Origin: Mycobacterium sp. DL99
GTDB taxonomy: Bacteria > Actinomycetota > Actinomycetes > Mycobacteriales > Mycobacteriaceae
Assembly: GCF_004762045.1 (NCBI RefSeq)
Contig: NZ_SJOM01000007.1
Location: forward strand, 4,317,609 to 4,381,608
DNA: 64,000 nt
Direction: 5' to 3'
The notes under the pieces are model-generated. The model made no database searches and was not told the origin of the DNA. It saw only the letters and a list, made by a program, of their open reading frames with translations. The translations under genes were made by a program, and so were the position numbers. Positions 1 through 9,717 of the stretch are shown here, one piece after another. How positions within the stretch are numbered: position 1 is the stretch's first letter; the number at the start of each line of letters is the position of its first letter.

Positions 1-17
1 CCGCGGTCCCTGACGCT

Positions 18-968
18 CTAGGCAAACCCGGGGCTTGCGGGCCCCGTCGCGTCCCAGCCGTCGATGCGGCTGCCGAGATCGAGATCGGCAGCCACCTCGA
101 CGAGCGCGGCGGCCACGATCGACGCGGGCTCACGGTCGAGCACCACCAGGCCGATCGCCGGGCGCGGACCGTGCTGCACCATCGGCCGCGCAGCAAAGCC
201 CGGAGGCACACCGAGCAGTGGCAGCCATGCAGTGGAGGCGATGGTCGCGCGCGGCGAATTCGTCAGGTGCGCATACAGCGCGTCGACCGAATCCGCCTCC
301 ACCACTGGGCGGTAGCGCACCCCTTCGGCGGCCATGTTGGCATCGAGGATGCGCCGGTTGCGCATCGTGGTGGTCAGCAAGCAGAGTTCCAGTCCGGCCG
401 CATCCGACCACGCGATCTCCGGTTGACACATCAGTGCATCATCGGCCGGAGCCACCAGGACGTAACGCTCCCGGTACATCTCCACCGACCTGGTTCCGGG
501 CGGGGCTTCGTCATCGAGATAGGTCAACCCGGCGTCGATCTCGAAGTCGGCCAGCCGGCGCGCGATCTCTCGCGATGACAGCGCCTCGAAGCGCACCGAC
601 GCCGCCGGATTGCGGCGCAGGAACTCGGTGGTGATGAACGGGCCGGTGGGCACCGCCGTCGGGATCGCCCCGATCCGGGCCGTGACGGTCAACCGCCCGC
701 GCATGCGGTCGATATCGGCGAGCATCTCATCGCGCTCCGCGACGATCCGCTGGGCCCACGTCACGACCCGCTGCCCCTCTTCGGTGAATCCTTCGAACCG
801 ATGTCCCCGCTGCACGATGACGATGCCCAATTCGCGCTCCAAGCGGCGGATCCCCACCGACAGCGTCGGCTGACTCACGTGGCACCGCGCGGCCGCCCTG
901 CCGAAGTGCCGCTCGGACGCGAGCGCCAGCAGGTAGTCGAGTTGCTGTAGCAGCACATCGCTCGCCAT
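18..968 (-). CDS. LysR-type transcriptional regulator beside a formate-dehydrogenase-like operon
   Basis: DNA-binding regulator of 316 aa. A winged helix-turn-helix lies at about residues 8-66, with recognition helix text HVSQPTLSVGIRRLE. A LysR effector-binding domain fills roughly residues 95-300. It is transcribed away from the FdhF-like oxidoreductase, the usual arrangement for a LysR protein that controls its neighbour and itself. The ATG at 968 is preferred to an in-frame one at 1010: LysR homology begins a few residues after it, and the longer form would place the candidate operator inside the gene. Control of the fdhF-fdhD pair is inferred from position. The effector is unknown. Confidence 0.88.
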   Translation of the reverse strand: MASDVLLQQLDYLLALASERHFGRAAARCHVSQPTLSVGIRRLERELGIVIVQRGHRFEGFTEEGQRVVTWAQRIVAERDEMLADIDRMRGRLTVTARIGAIPTAVPTGPFITTEFLRRNPAASVRFEALSSREIARRLADFEIDAGLTYLDDEAPPGTRSVEMYRERYVLVAPADDALMCQPEIAWSDAAGLELCLLTTTMRNRRILDANMAAEGVRYRPVVEADSVDALYAHLTNSPRATIASTAWLPLLGVPPGFAARPMVQHGPRPAIGLVVLDREPASIVAAALVEVAADLDLGSRIDGWDATGPASPGFA

Positions 969-991
969 GGATCCCGCATTCGTCGCAGTTC

Positions 992-1008
992 GATAGAAAT
1001 CATCTATC
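992..1008. promoter_or_regulatory. Candidate LysR operator, inverted repeat GATAGA-N5-TCTATC
   Basis: Six-base perfect arms flank AATCA. The core fits the LysR T-N11-A rule and can also be written ATAG-N7-CTAT, the spacing seen in OxyR-like sites. It sits 24 bases upstream of the regulator's start and about 85 bases upstream of the oxidoreductase start, where LysR recognition sites usually lie. Binding is inferred. Confidence 0.55.
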
Positions 1009-1071
1009 ACTGCATGTGAAATATCGAATGTCGACGCCCGCCAAGCGGCGTGTCTCGTGATTTTCGGGTAT

Positions 1072-1077
1072 TAGATT
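1072..1077 (+). promoter_or_regulatory. -10 box TAGATT of the fdhF-like gene, probably leaderless
   Basis: TAGATT matches the mycobacterial TANNNT -10 pattern and lies exactly 7 bases before the ATG at 1085. No Shine-Dalgarno sequence precedes that ATG. No good -35 is present, as expected for an activator-dependent promoter. Confidence 0.45.
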
Positions 1078-1084
1078 GAATTTC

Positions 1085-3376
1085 ATGACTCGCGCCCAGG
1101 ACATCGATGCCGACTACGACGAGTACAAAATCATCAGCACGGGCGCCAAAGACGAGGCCGCAGGTGTCAAGGCGGTCCTGGTCAGCATGCAACGCGGACT
1201 CGAGCAGATGGGCCCGCTGCGCACCGCCGCCGCATTGACCAGGCTCAACCAGCGGCACGGCTTCGACTGCCCGGGTTGCGCGTGGCCCGAGGAGCACGGT
1301 GGCCGCAAGCTGGCCGAGTTCTGCGAAAACGGCGCCAAGGCTGTCGCGGAGGAAGCCACCAAACGCGTCGTGACACCGGATTTCTTCGCCCGCCACAGCG
1401 TCGCCGAACTCGAGGCCAAGCCCGAGTACTGGCTGTCTCAGCAGGGCCGGCTGACCCAGCCGATGGTGCTCACACCCGGCGAGGAGCACTACCGGCCTAT
1501 CGAATGGGATGACGCGTACCGCCTCATCGCCGTACACCTCAATGCGCTGGACTCCCCCGACGAGGCACTGTTCTACACCTCCGGGCGCACCAGCAACGAG
1601 GCGGCGTTCCTCTATCAGCTGATGGTCCGCAGCTTCGGCACCAACAACCTGCCGGACTGCTCGAACATGTGCCACGAATCCTCGGGCACCGCGCTGACCG
1701 AATCGATCGGCATCGGCAAGGGCTCCGTCACCGTCGAGGACGTCACCGAGGCCGACCTGATCCTGATCGCCGGGCAGAATCCGGGCACCAACCACCCGCG
1801 CATGTTGTCGGTGCTGGAGAAGGCAAAAGCCAACGGCGCCAAGATCGTTGCGATCAACCCCCTGCCCGAGGCCGGGCTCATCCGGTTCAAGGATCCGCAG
1901 AAGGTGCACGGTGTTGTCGGGCACGGCGTGCCGATCGCCGACGAGTTCGTCCAGATCCGGCTCGGTGGGGACATGGCACTGTTCGCCGGCCTGGGCCGGT
2001 TGCTGCTGGAGGCGGAGGACGCCGCCCCGGGCACGGTGTTGGACCGGGAGTTCATCGAGGCCCATTGCGCGGGCTTCGACGACTATGCCCGCCAGACGCG
2101 GGCGGTCGACCTGGCCACTGTGACCGAGGCCAGCGGTATCGACGAGACCCAGCTGCGCCGCGTCGCCGACATGCTGATCGCCTCGCAGCGCACGGTGATC
2201 TGCTGGGCGATGGGCCTGACCCAACACCGCCACGCGGTGGCGACGATCGGCGAGGCGACCAACCTGCTGTTCATGCGCGGCATGATCGGCAAGCCGGGTG
2301 CGGGCGTGTGCCCGGTGCGCGGGCATTCCAACGTCCAGGGCGATCGGACCATGGGCATCTGGGAGAAGATGCCCGAGAAGTTCCTGGATGCGCTCGACAA
2401 CAGGTTCGGCATCGCCAGCCCGCGCAAGCACGGCTACGACACCGTCGATGCGATCCGCGCCATGCGCGATGGCCGTGCCAAGGTCTTCATCGGGATGGGA
2501 GGCAACTTCGTCTCCGCCACCCCAGACACCGAGGTCACCGAGGCCGGTTTGCGCAGTTGCGCTCTGACCGTTCAGATTTCGACGAAGCTGAACCGCAGTC
2601 ACCTGGTTCACGGTCGCACCGCGCTCATCCTGCCTACCCTCGGACGCACCGACAAAGATTTCCAGGCCGGCGCAAAACAGATGGTGTCCGTTGAGGATTC
2701 GATGTCGATGGTGCACCTGTCCCGCGGCGGCCTGACGCCGCCGAGCGAGCACTTACGCAGTGAGGTCGCGATCGTCTGTCAGCTGGCTCGCGCACTACTG
2801 GGCCCTGGCCATCCGGTGCCGTGGGAGCAGTTCAACGCCGACTATGACCGCATCCGCGACGCCATCGCCGACGTGGTACCCGGCTGCGAGAACTACAACA
2901 CCAAGGTGCGTCAGCCCGACGGGTTCCAGCTGCCTCATCCACCCCGCGATTCCCGCGAATTCCGCACCACCACAGGTAAAGCCAACTTCTCGGTGTATCC
3001 GCTGGAATGGGTGGAGGTACCGCAAGGACGCCTGGTGCTGCAGACGCTGCGCAGCCACGACCAGTACAACACCACCATCTACGGCCTGGACGACCGCTAC
3101 CGCGGCGTGAAGGGTGGCCGCCGCGTGGTGTTCGTCAACCCCGCAGACATCGAAGCCATGGGCTTGGCCGACGGAGACCGCGTGGACCTCGTGTCGGAAT
3201 TCGACGGGCAGGAGCGCCGCGCGAAGGACTTCCTGATCGTCGCCTACTCCACCCCGAGAGGCAACGCCGCGGCGTACTACCCGGAAACCAATCCGCTGGT
3301 GCCGCTTGATCACACGGCCAAGAAATCGAACACGCCGGTGTCGAAGGCCGTCGTAATCCGGTTGGAGGGGGCCTAG
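1085..3376 (+). CDS. FdhF/YdeP family molybdopterin oxidoreductase (formate-dehydrogenase-like alpha subunit)
   Basis: 763 aa, the usual size for the YdeP-type branch of the Mo/W bis-MGD oxidoreductases. C62-P-G-C65 near the N-terminus and the CSNMCHESSG segment near residue 200 are characteristic of this branch. A molydopterin-dinucleotide-binding domain occupies the last ~120 residues. The family includes formate dehydrogenase H relatives, but the substrate of this member cannot be read from sequence. The stop codon overlaps the start of fdhD by one base, so the oxidoreductase and its sulfur-transfer maturation factor are translationally coupled. ATG 1085 is chosen over a TTG nine bases upstream because of the leaderless promoter. 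No NADH-binding or membrane subunit is adjacent, so the electron partner is unknown. Confidence 0.9.
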   Translation: MTRAQDIDADYDEYKIISTGAKDEAAGVKAVLVSMQRGLEQMGPLRTAAALTRLNQRHGFDCPGCAWPEEHGGRKLAEFCENGAKAVAEEATKRVVTPDFFARHSVAELEAKPEYWLSQQGRLTQPMVLTPGEEHYRPIEWDDAYRLIAVHLNALDSPDEALFYTSGRTSNEAAFLYQLMVRSFGTNNLPDCSNMCHESSGTALTESIGIGKGSVTVEDVTEADLILIAGQNPGTNHPRMLSVLEKAKANGAKIVAINPLPEAGLIRFKDPQKVHGVVGHGVPIADEFVQIRLGGDMALFAGLGRLLLEAEDAAPGTVLDREFIEAHCAGFDDYARQTRAVDLATVTEASGIDETQLRRVADMLIASQRTVICWAMGLTQHRHAVATIGEATNLLFMRGMIGKPGAGVCPVRGHSNVQGDRTMGIWEKMPEKFLDALDNRFGIASPRKHGYDTVDAIRAMRDGRAKVFIGMGGNFVSATPDTEVTEAGLRSCALTVQISTKLNRSHLVHGRTALILPTLGRTDKDFQAGAKQMVSVEDSMSMVHLSRGGLTPPSEHLRSEVAIVCQLARALLGPGHPVPWEQFNADYDRIRDAIADVVPGCENYNTKVRQPDGFQLPHPPRDSREFRTTTGKANFSVYPLEWVEVPQGRLVLQTLRSHDQYNTTIYGLDDRYRGVKGGRRVVFVNPADIEAMGLADGDRVDLVSEFDGQERRAKDFLIVAYSTPRGNAAAYYPETNPLVPLDHTAKKSNTPVSKAVVIRLEGA

Positions 3377-4200
3377 TGGGCCGGGTCACCGCCCGCCGAC
3401 GCGCCCACCACCTGACCGGCGCCACGGCCGAGGCCCGCCCGGAAACGCTGGTGGTCGAGGAGCCGCTGGAGATCCGCGTCGACGGCACGCCCATCACTGT
3501 CACGATGCGCACCCCGGGCGCCGATGTCGAGCTGGCCCAAGGGTTTCTGCTGACCGAGGGCTTGATCGCGCAGCGTGAGGACCTGGTGTCGGTGCGTTAC
3601 TGCCGGGGTGCCAACGAGGACGGAATCAACACCTACAACGTGTTGGACGCCACCTTGGCCCCTGACGTGCCCAAGCCCGATGTTGACGTGACCCGCAACT
3701 TCTACACCACTTCGTCGTGCGGGGTGTGCGGCAAGGCCTCATTGGAGGCGGTGCGGTTGAGCAGCAAGCACTGTCCCGGCGATGACCCGTCGACGGTTCC
3801 CGCCACGCTGCTCTCGGCGATGCCCCGGCAACTTCGGGCTGCGCAGAAGGTCTTCGCCAGCACCGGCGGCCTGCACGCCGCAGCGCTGTTCACCGTCGAC
3901 GGCGACATGCTCGTCGTCCGTGAGGACATCGGCAGGCACAACGCCGTCGACAAGGTGATCGGCTGGGCGCTGGAGCACAACCGGATTCCGTTGAGCGCCA
4001 CGGTCCTTCTGGTCAGCGGCCGGGCCTCGTTCGAGCTCACCCAGAAGGCCGTGATGGCGGGCATCCCGATCCTGGCTGCGGTGTCCGCGCCGTCCTCGCT
4101 GGCCGTCGATCTGGCCGGCCAATCCGGCCTGACCCTGGTGGCCTTCCTGCGGGGCGATTCGATGAACGTCTACACCCGCCCTGACCGCGTGCAGCAGTGA
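3376..4200 (+). CDS. fdhD: Formate dehydrogenase accessory sulfurtransferase FdhD
   Basis: 274 aa. FdhD passes sulfur from a cysteine desulfurase to the bis-MGD cofactor of formate-dehydrogenase-type enzymes. The conserved C115-G-V-C118 motif in the SSCGVCGK segment carries the persulfide. GTG start overlapping the TAG of the preceding gene. The pairing strongly implies that the upstream oxidoreductase is its client. The C-terminal half contains the conserved REDIGRHNAVDK segment. Normal length, no anomalies. Confidence 0.95.
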   Translation: MGRVTARRRAHHLTGATAEARPETLVVEEPLEIRVDGTPITVTMRTPGADVELAQGFLLTEGLIAQREDLVSVRYCRGANEDGINTYNVLDATLAPDVPKPDVDVTRNFYTTSSCGVCGKASLEAVRLSSKHCPGDDPSTVPATLLSAMPRQLRAAQKVFASTGGLHAAALFTVDGDMLVVREDIGRHNAVDKVIGWALEHNRIPLSATVLLVSGRASFELTQKAVMAGIPILAAVSAPSSLAVDLAGQSGLTLVAFLRGDSMNVYTRPDRVQQ

Positions 4201-4284
4201 TGGCAAAGAAATTCTGGTTCGCGCAGCAGCTGTTGCGTTCGGTGACGCCGGTATAGGGCCTTACCGCCCGAACCCCAGCACAAA

Positions 4285-4329
4285 TGCACTCAGGGTCGTG
4301 ATCCGGCTGGGATCACGACCCTGAGTGCA
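4285..4329. terminator. Bidirectional terminator between fdhD and clpX
   Basis: Perfect 20-bp inverted repeat (4285-4304 with 4310-4329) around a 5-base loop, lying between two convergent genes. The right arm is followed by a short T stretch. It should stop transcription from both sides. Confidence 0.8.
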
Positions 4330-4345
4330 ATTTGAGCGTATTGGA

Positions 4346-5626
<1,281 letters not shown>

Positions 5627-6033
5627 GTGGGGGGGTCCTACTTCCTGTTTGCAGTCGGTCGTTACGCCAGTTGCTGGGTCACCTCGGGCGTAAACCCGAC
5701 GCTACCCGTTCGTTCCGTCGCGGTGCGACCGATAAGGCCGAATCGCTCCGGTGGTATTTGTTCACGTGCAGGAGAACATATCTCTCCTTGCGGCCCGTCA
5801 CCCGTCGGCACGCTGACTGTGTCCTTGGCGTGTCGTTGTGGAGCGGGGACGAGTAGTCGAACGACCTGGTCCTTGTGCGGCATTCGCCGTGGTCGAGGGT
5901 ACCGGCACCACCCCGACGCCTACGGAAGCGCAGGTCAGCGGATCTTTCAGACTCCCCCACGACGACGCACGCCCCGCACCGGAGGTAACCGGGCAGGGCG
6001 TGTGTCATCAGGCTGGGGGTTGCCGCTGTACTA
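5627..6033. other. Non-coding gap between clpP2 and clpX
   Basis: No convincing gene; the open frames here are chance extensions of antisense frames. It holds the clpP2 terminator at its right end and, presumably, the clpX promoter at its left end. An inverted repeat TTACGCC-N18-GGCGTAA (5662-5668 and 5687-5693) lies 36-67 bases upstream of clpX and may be regulatory. The middle third is AT-richer than its surroundings and shows nothing I can name. Confidence 0.6.
5964..6006 (-). terminator. Terminator after clpP1P2
   Basis: Arms 5964-5974 and 5996-6006 pair over 11 bp with one G-U, around a loop that itself contains a CCGG/CCGG mini-stem. It begins 28 bases past the clpP2 stop. There is no U-tract, as is common for mycobacterial terminators. 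Confidence 0.5.
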
Positions 6034-6678
6034 CTAGGCCTGAGCGGACAGCTTGCGGTACTCCAGGACCGTGTCGATGATCCCGTAGTCCTTGGCATCG
6101 GCCGCGGTGAGGATCTTGTCGCGATCGGTGTCCTTGCGGATGACCTCGGGATCCTTACCGGTGTGGCGGGCGAGCGTGCTCTCCATCAGGGTGCGCATCC
6201 GCTCGATCTCGGCGGCCTGGATCTCCAGGTCCGAGAACTGTCCCTGGATCACTCCGGACAGCGACGGCTGGTGGATCAGCACCCGGGCGTTGGGCAGCGC
6301 CAGGCGCTTGCCGGGGGTACCGGCGGCCAGCAGCACCGCGGCGGCCGAGGCGGCCTGCCCGAGGCACACCGTCTGGATGTCGGCACGCACGTACTGCATG
6401 GTGTCGTAGATCGCCATCAGCGAGGTGAACGAGCCACCGGGCGAGTTGATGTACATGGTGATGTCGCGGTCGGGATCCAACGACTCCAGCACGAGCAGCT
6501 GGGCCATGATGTCGTTGGCCGACGCGTCGTCCACCTGCACGCCGAGGAAGATGATGCGTTCCTCGAACAGCTTGTTGTACGGGTTGGATTCCTTGACGCC
6601 GAAGCTCGAGTGCTCGATGAACGACGGCAGGATGTAGCGAGCCTGCGGCTGAAGGCGGGGATCAGTGTGGTCGGTCAT
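6034..6678 (-). CDS. clpP2: Clp protease proteolytic subunit ClpP2
   Basis: 214 aa. Serine peptidase subunit that assembles with ClpP1 into the mixed tetradecamer used by mycobacteria. The catalytic triad reads S111 (in GQAAS), H136 (in LIHQPS) and D186 (in DTDRDK), the spacing expected for ClpP2. The ATG overlaps the clpP1 stop by four bases, so the two subunits are made in a coupled way. Degradation is driven by ClpX, encoded just downstream, and by ClpC1 elsewhere. Confidence 0.97.
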   Translation of the reverse strand: MTDHTDPRLQPQARYILPSFIEHSSFGVKESNPYNKLFEERIIFLGVQVDDASANDIMAQLLVLESLDPDRDITMYINSPGGSFTSLMAIYDTMQYVRADIQTVCLGQAASAAAVLLAAGTPGKRLALPNARVLIHQPSLSGVIQGQFSDLEIQAAEIERMRTLMESTLARHTGKDPEVIRKDTDRDKILTAADAKDYGIIDTVLEYRKLSAQA

Positions 6679-7286
6679 TTGTCCAGTCCTGCTCCCGGTC
6701 CGGTGCCGTTGATGTTGGCGCTGGTGATGATGTGGTCGACGAACCCGTATTCCAGAGCTTCCGGCGCGGTGAACCAGCGGTCGCGGTCGGAGTCGGCCTC
6801 GATCTGCTCGATGGACTTGCCGGTGAACTCTGCGTTGAGCCGGAACATTTCCTTCTTGATGACGTGGAACTGCTCAGCCTGGATGGCGATGTCCGCGGCA
6901 CTGCCGGTGACACCACCGAGCGGCTGGTGCATCAGCACCCGGGCGTGCGGCAGGGCGTGACGCTTGCCCTTGGTGCCCGCAGCGAGCAGGAACTCACCCA
7001 TCGAGGCGGCCATGCCCATCGCGTAGGTGGCGATGTCACACGGCGCCAGGACCATCGTGTCGTAGATGGCCATGCCGGCGCTGATCGAGCCGCCGGGCGA
7101 GTTGATGTAGAGGTGGATGTCCTTGGTCGGATCCTCCGCCGACAGCAACAGGATCTGCGCGCACAGCTTGTTGGCGATGTCGTCGTCCACTTGGGAACCC
7201 AGGAAGATGATCCGCTCGGCAAGCAAGCGCTCATAGACGGAGTCGACGAGGCTGAACCCGCTCCCGTTCGAACGCATGTCAGTCAC
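6675..7286 (-). CDS. clpP1: Clp protease proteolytic subunit ClpP1
   Basis: 203 aa from a GTG; an in-frame ATG three codons later is the alternative. S95 (in GMAAS) and H120 (in RVLMHQP) mark the serine protease site. It is the partner of ClpP2 and first gene of the two-gene operon. A ClgR-like box lies about 90 bases upstream. The GTG is preferred because a GCAGG ribosome site is 9 bases before it and 18 before the ATG. Confidence 0.96.
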   Translation of the reverse strand: MTDMRSNGSGFSLVDSVYERLLAERIIFLGSQVDDDIANKLCAQILLLSAEDPTKDIHLYINSPGGSISAGMAIYDTMVLAPCDIATYAMGMAASMGEFLLAAGTKGKRHALPHARVLMHQPLGGVTGSAADIAIQAEQFHVIKKEMFRLNAEFTGKSIEQIEADSDRDRWFTAPEALEYGFVDHIITSANINGTGPGAGLDK

Positions 7287-7372
7287 GACTGGATACCTGC
7301 TTTCTCTTACGCATTGGTACTGACGACACTAACGAAACTGGGGCGCCACGCACTCCCGTACGGGGCTGCGTT

Positions 7373-7383
7373 CGCTCACAGCG
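7373..7383. promoter_or_regulatory. ClgR-like activator box upstream of clpP1P2
   Basis: CGCTCACAGCG fits the core CGC-Y-N-A-N-R-GCG that I recall for the Corynebacterium regulator ClgR, which activates clp genes in actinobacteria. It sits about 90 bases upstream of clpP1, immediately after the tig stop codon. The flanks only partly match the extended consensus. Confidence 0.5.
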
Positions 7384-8772
7384 TCACTCGGCGGCGTCAG
7401 CGTCCTTGTCGTCGGCCTCGTCAGCCTGCTCGCCCTCGGCCTGCGCAGCCTCGGCCGGACCGAAGAACTCCGTGGTGTCGATCACGGTGCCGTCGGTATC
7501 GGTCACGGTGGCGGCGTGCACCACAGCGGCGATGGTCAGTCCACGGCGCACGTCGGCGAACATGGCCGGCAGCTGGTTGTTCTGCTGCAGGATCTGGATC
7601 AGCTGCTGGGGCTCGATGCCGTACTGACGCGACATCAGCACGAGACGCTCGGTGAGGTCGTTCTGACCGACCTGAATGTCGAGCTTGTCGGCGACGGCAT
7701 CCATCAGCAGCTGGGTCTTGACGGCCTTTTCGGCGTTCGACTTGTTGTCGGCGTCGAATTCCTCACGGCTGCTGCCCTGTTCGGTCAGCTGCTCGGCGAA
7801 CTTGTCCTCGTCGTGGTCGAGGCCGTGGATCGCATTGTGCAGGGTGTCGTCGATCTGGGCCTGAACGACCTTCTCAGGCAACGGAACCTCGGTCTGCTCC
7901 AGCAGGACCTCGATGGCCTTGTCGCGGATCTGCTCGGCCTGCTGCACGCTCTTGACCCGGCGCACCTGGTCGGTGAGGCTCTCCTTGAGCTCATCGATGG
8001 TGTCGAATTCGCTTGCCAGCTGGGCGAAGTCGTCGTCGGCCTCAGGCAGCTCGCGCTCCTTGACCGACTTCACCGTCACGGTCACGTCGGCGTCCTGTCC
8101 GGCGTATTCGCCAGCCGCCAGCTTGGTGGTGAAGACCTTGGACTCGCCGACCTTCAGGCCGGTGATCGCCTCGTCGAGGCCCTCGATCAGCTGACCGGAA
8201 CCGACCTCGTGCGACAGGCCCTCGGTCGCGGCCTCGGGCACCTCGGTGCCGTCGACGGTGGCCGACAGGTCGATGGAGACGAAGTCGCCTTCCTGGGCGC
8301 CGCGCTCGACGCCGGTCAGGGTGCCGAAACGGGCCCGCAGCGACTGCAGCTCGGCGTCGACCGCCTCATCGTCGACCTCGATCGGATCGACAGTGATCTT
8401 GAGCGAGTCGAACTCGGGCAGGGTGATCTCGGGACGCACGTCGACCTCGGCGGTGAACGCCAGTTCCTGGCCGTCCTCCAGCTTGGTCACCTCGATCTCG
8501 GGCTGACCCAGCGGCTTGACGTCGGAAGCCGTGACGGCCTCGCTGTAGCGGCTCGGCAGCGCGTCGTTGACGACCTGCTCCAGCACCGCGCCGCGGCCGA
8601 CGCGGGCCTCCAGCAACTTGCGCGGGGCCTTGCCCGGGCGGAAGCCGGGCAGGCGGACCTGCTGGGCCAGCGCCTTGAACGCGCGATCGAAATCAGGCTC
8701 AAGCTCGGTGAAGGGCACCTCCACATTGATGCGCACCCGGGTGGGGCTCAACTGCTCGACTGTGCTCTTCAC
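7384..8772 (-). CDS. tig: Trigger factor, ribosome-associated chaperone and peptidyl-prolyl isomerase
   Basis: 462 aa. Domains in order: ribosome-binding N-terminal domain (about 1-115, with the FRPGKAPRK signature loop near residue 45), FKBP-type PPIase domain (about 155-245), and a helical C-terminal chaperone domain (about 250-430). It ends in an acidic tail rich in Glu, Asp and Ala. GTG start with GGAG eight bases upstream. It lies directly upstream of clpP1P2, but the ClgR-like box in the gap suggests that the protease has its own promoter. Confidence 0.96.
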   Translation of the reverse strand: MKSTVEQLSPTRVRINVEVPFTELEPDFDRAFKALAQQVRLPGFRPGKAPRKLLEARVGRGAVLEQVVNDALPSRYSEAVTASDVKPLGQPEIEVTKLEDGQELAFTAEVDVRPEITLPEFDSLKITVDPIEVDDEAVDAELQSLRARFGTLTGVERGAQEGDFVSIDLSATVDGTEVPEAATEGLSHEVGSGQLIEGLDEAITGLKVGESKVFTTKLAAGEYAGQDADVTVTVKSVKERELPEADDDFAQLASEFDTIDELKESLTDQVRRVKSVQQAEQIRDKAIEVLLEQTEVPLPEKVVQAQIDDTLHNAIHGLDHDEDKFAEQLTEQGSSREEFDADNKSNAEKAVKTQLLMDAVADKLDIQVGQNDLTERLVLMSRQYGIEPQQLIQILQQNNQLPAMFADVRRGLTIAAVVHAATVTDTDGTVIDTTEFFGPAEAAQAEGEQADEADDKDADAAE

Positions 8773-8814
8773 TCTTCCTGCTCCTAGATAGTCCTGGTCG
8801 TACTGGCGGGTGAG

Positions 8815-8888
8815 TCGGGGTGACAGGATTTGAACCTGCGGCCTTCCGCTCCCAAAGCGGATGCGCTACCAAGCTGCGCTACACCCCG
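8815..8888 (-). tRNA. tRNA-Pro (anticodon TGG)
   Basis: Cloverleaf reads CGGGGTG ... CACCCCG for the acceptor, anticodon loop TTTGGGA giving TGG, and a T-loop TTCAAAT. The 3' CCA is not encoded. Transcribed toward tig from 42 bases upstream of it. Confidence 0.95.
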
Positions 8889-8993
8889 TGGTGGTGGTCG
8901 ATCCGCTGCGGCAAAACCCACGAACGGACCACGCGAGATACTACGTGCTGACGGCACGGAGCATTCAATTGGCTTTGATCGGGGGCACACCGG

Positions 8994-8999
8994 TACAGT
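8994..8999 (+). promoter_or_regulatory. -10 box TACAGT of tRNA-Gly
   Basis: TANNNT element 15 bases before the tRNA 5' end. A possible -35 TTGGCT lies 19 bases further up. Confidence 0.35.
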
Positions 9000-9014
9000 G
9001 CTGATGCTGCACAT

Positions 9015-9088
9015 GCGGGCGTAGCTCAATGGTAGAGCCCTAGTCTTCCAAACTAGCTACGCGGGTTCGATTCCCGTCGCCCGCTCCA
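9015..9088 (+). tRNA. tRNA-Gly (anticodon TCC)
   Basis: Acceptor GCGGGCG/CGCCCGC, anticodon loop CTTCCAA giving TCC, T-loop TTCGATT, and an encoded CCA. A strong intrinsic terminator follows two bases later. It is divergent from tRNA-Pro. Confidence 0.96.
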
Positions 9089-9090
9089 AC

Positions 9091-9117
9091 AAAACCGCCC
9101 TGATAGGGCGGTTTTTT
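9091..9117 (+). terminator. Rho-independent terminator of tRNA-Gly
   Basis: 10-bp stem (AAAACCGCCC with GGGCGGTTTT) around a 5-base loop, ending in six T. This is the most canonical terminator in the window. Confidence 0.92.
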
Positions 9118-9133
9118 GTATGTCGGGCCCCGA

Positions 9134-9661
9134 TCACTGCCCCGATCCGCCGGGTGGCGGTTCGACGGGCGTCAGCGATATCGGCAGCCAATGGGTGCCG
9201 GGTCCCTCACCTGGGCATCCGACTCCCCCGATGACGAGGGTGCGCTCTCCGAAGAAGCTGCCGTCGGGGTTCGGGACCCAGTAGTCCGAGCGCTGGGCCT
9301 GCACGGCGCTGCCGGGGTTGTTGCGATCACAGAAGTAGGGATACTCACCGCCCGTCTCCCAACGGCCGTTGTTCCATCTGTACTCATAGGCCACCGGGGC
9401 GCCTGGATTGCGGGCGTGATCGTCCGAATTGTCCATGCGCGCAACACAACCGTTCACGTCGCACCGCGTGGTGAATTCGACAGGCACCGTAATCGGATTC
9501 ATCGGTGTCGGCATTCCGTTGAACGTCTGCTTCGAGAAGTCGATGAACAAGTCGTAGTGCCCGTACAGCGGCGGTGGTTCGACTCGATCCGCATGAGCGA
9601 CCGGAGTCACGATCGACATGACGCCGGCAGCTAAGCCGACGACAAGCGGGGTTTTCATCAT
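9134..9661 (-). CDS. Secreted protein of unknown function
   Basis: 175 aa. A signal peptide (residues 1-24, cleavage after HADRV-adjacent AHA) precedes a short beta-rich domain with conserved C67, C72, C111 and C149-like cysteines that could pair outside the cell. The C-terminus is Pro/Gly-rich. Mycobacteria carry many small exported proteins of this build, but I do not recognise a named family. The ATG pair at 9661/9658 has AGGCGGG just upstream. It is divergent from the next gene over a 56-base gap, so the two promoters must be compact. Confidence 0.75.
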   Translation of the reverse strand: MMKTPLVVGLAAGVMSIVTPVAHADRVEPPPLYGHYDLFIDFSKQTFNGMPTPMNPITVPVEFTTRCDVNGCVARMDNSDDHARNPGAPVAYEYRWNNGRWETGGEYPYFCDRNNPGSAVQAQRSDYWVPNPDGSFFGERTLVIGGVGCPGEGPGTHWLPISLTPVEPPPGGSGQ

Positions 9662-9717
9662 CCCGCCTGGTTAACACATCAACGCACAGGCCGTGGGTGG
9701 TTTTGTCTGGAGGGCCG

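Noticed and set aside
1007..2752. 581-aa open frame antisense to the fdhF-like gene
   Set aside because: Composition is that of a reverse-frame shadow (His/Gln/Asp/Val-rich), with no domain; the plus-strand gene explains the region.
7516..8787. 423-aa frame antisense to tig
   Set aside because: Long only because of codon bias in tig; no ribosome site, no family features.
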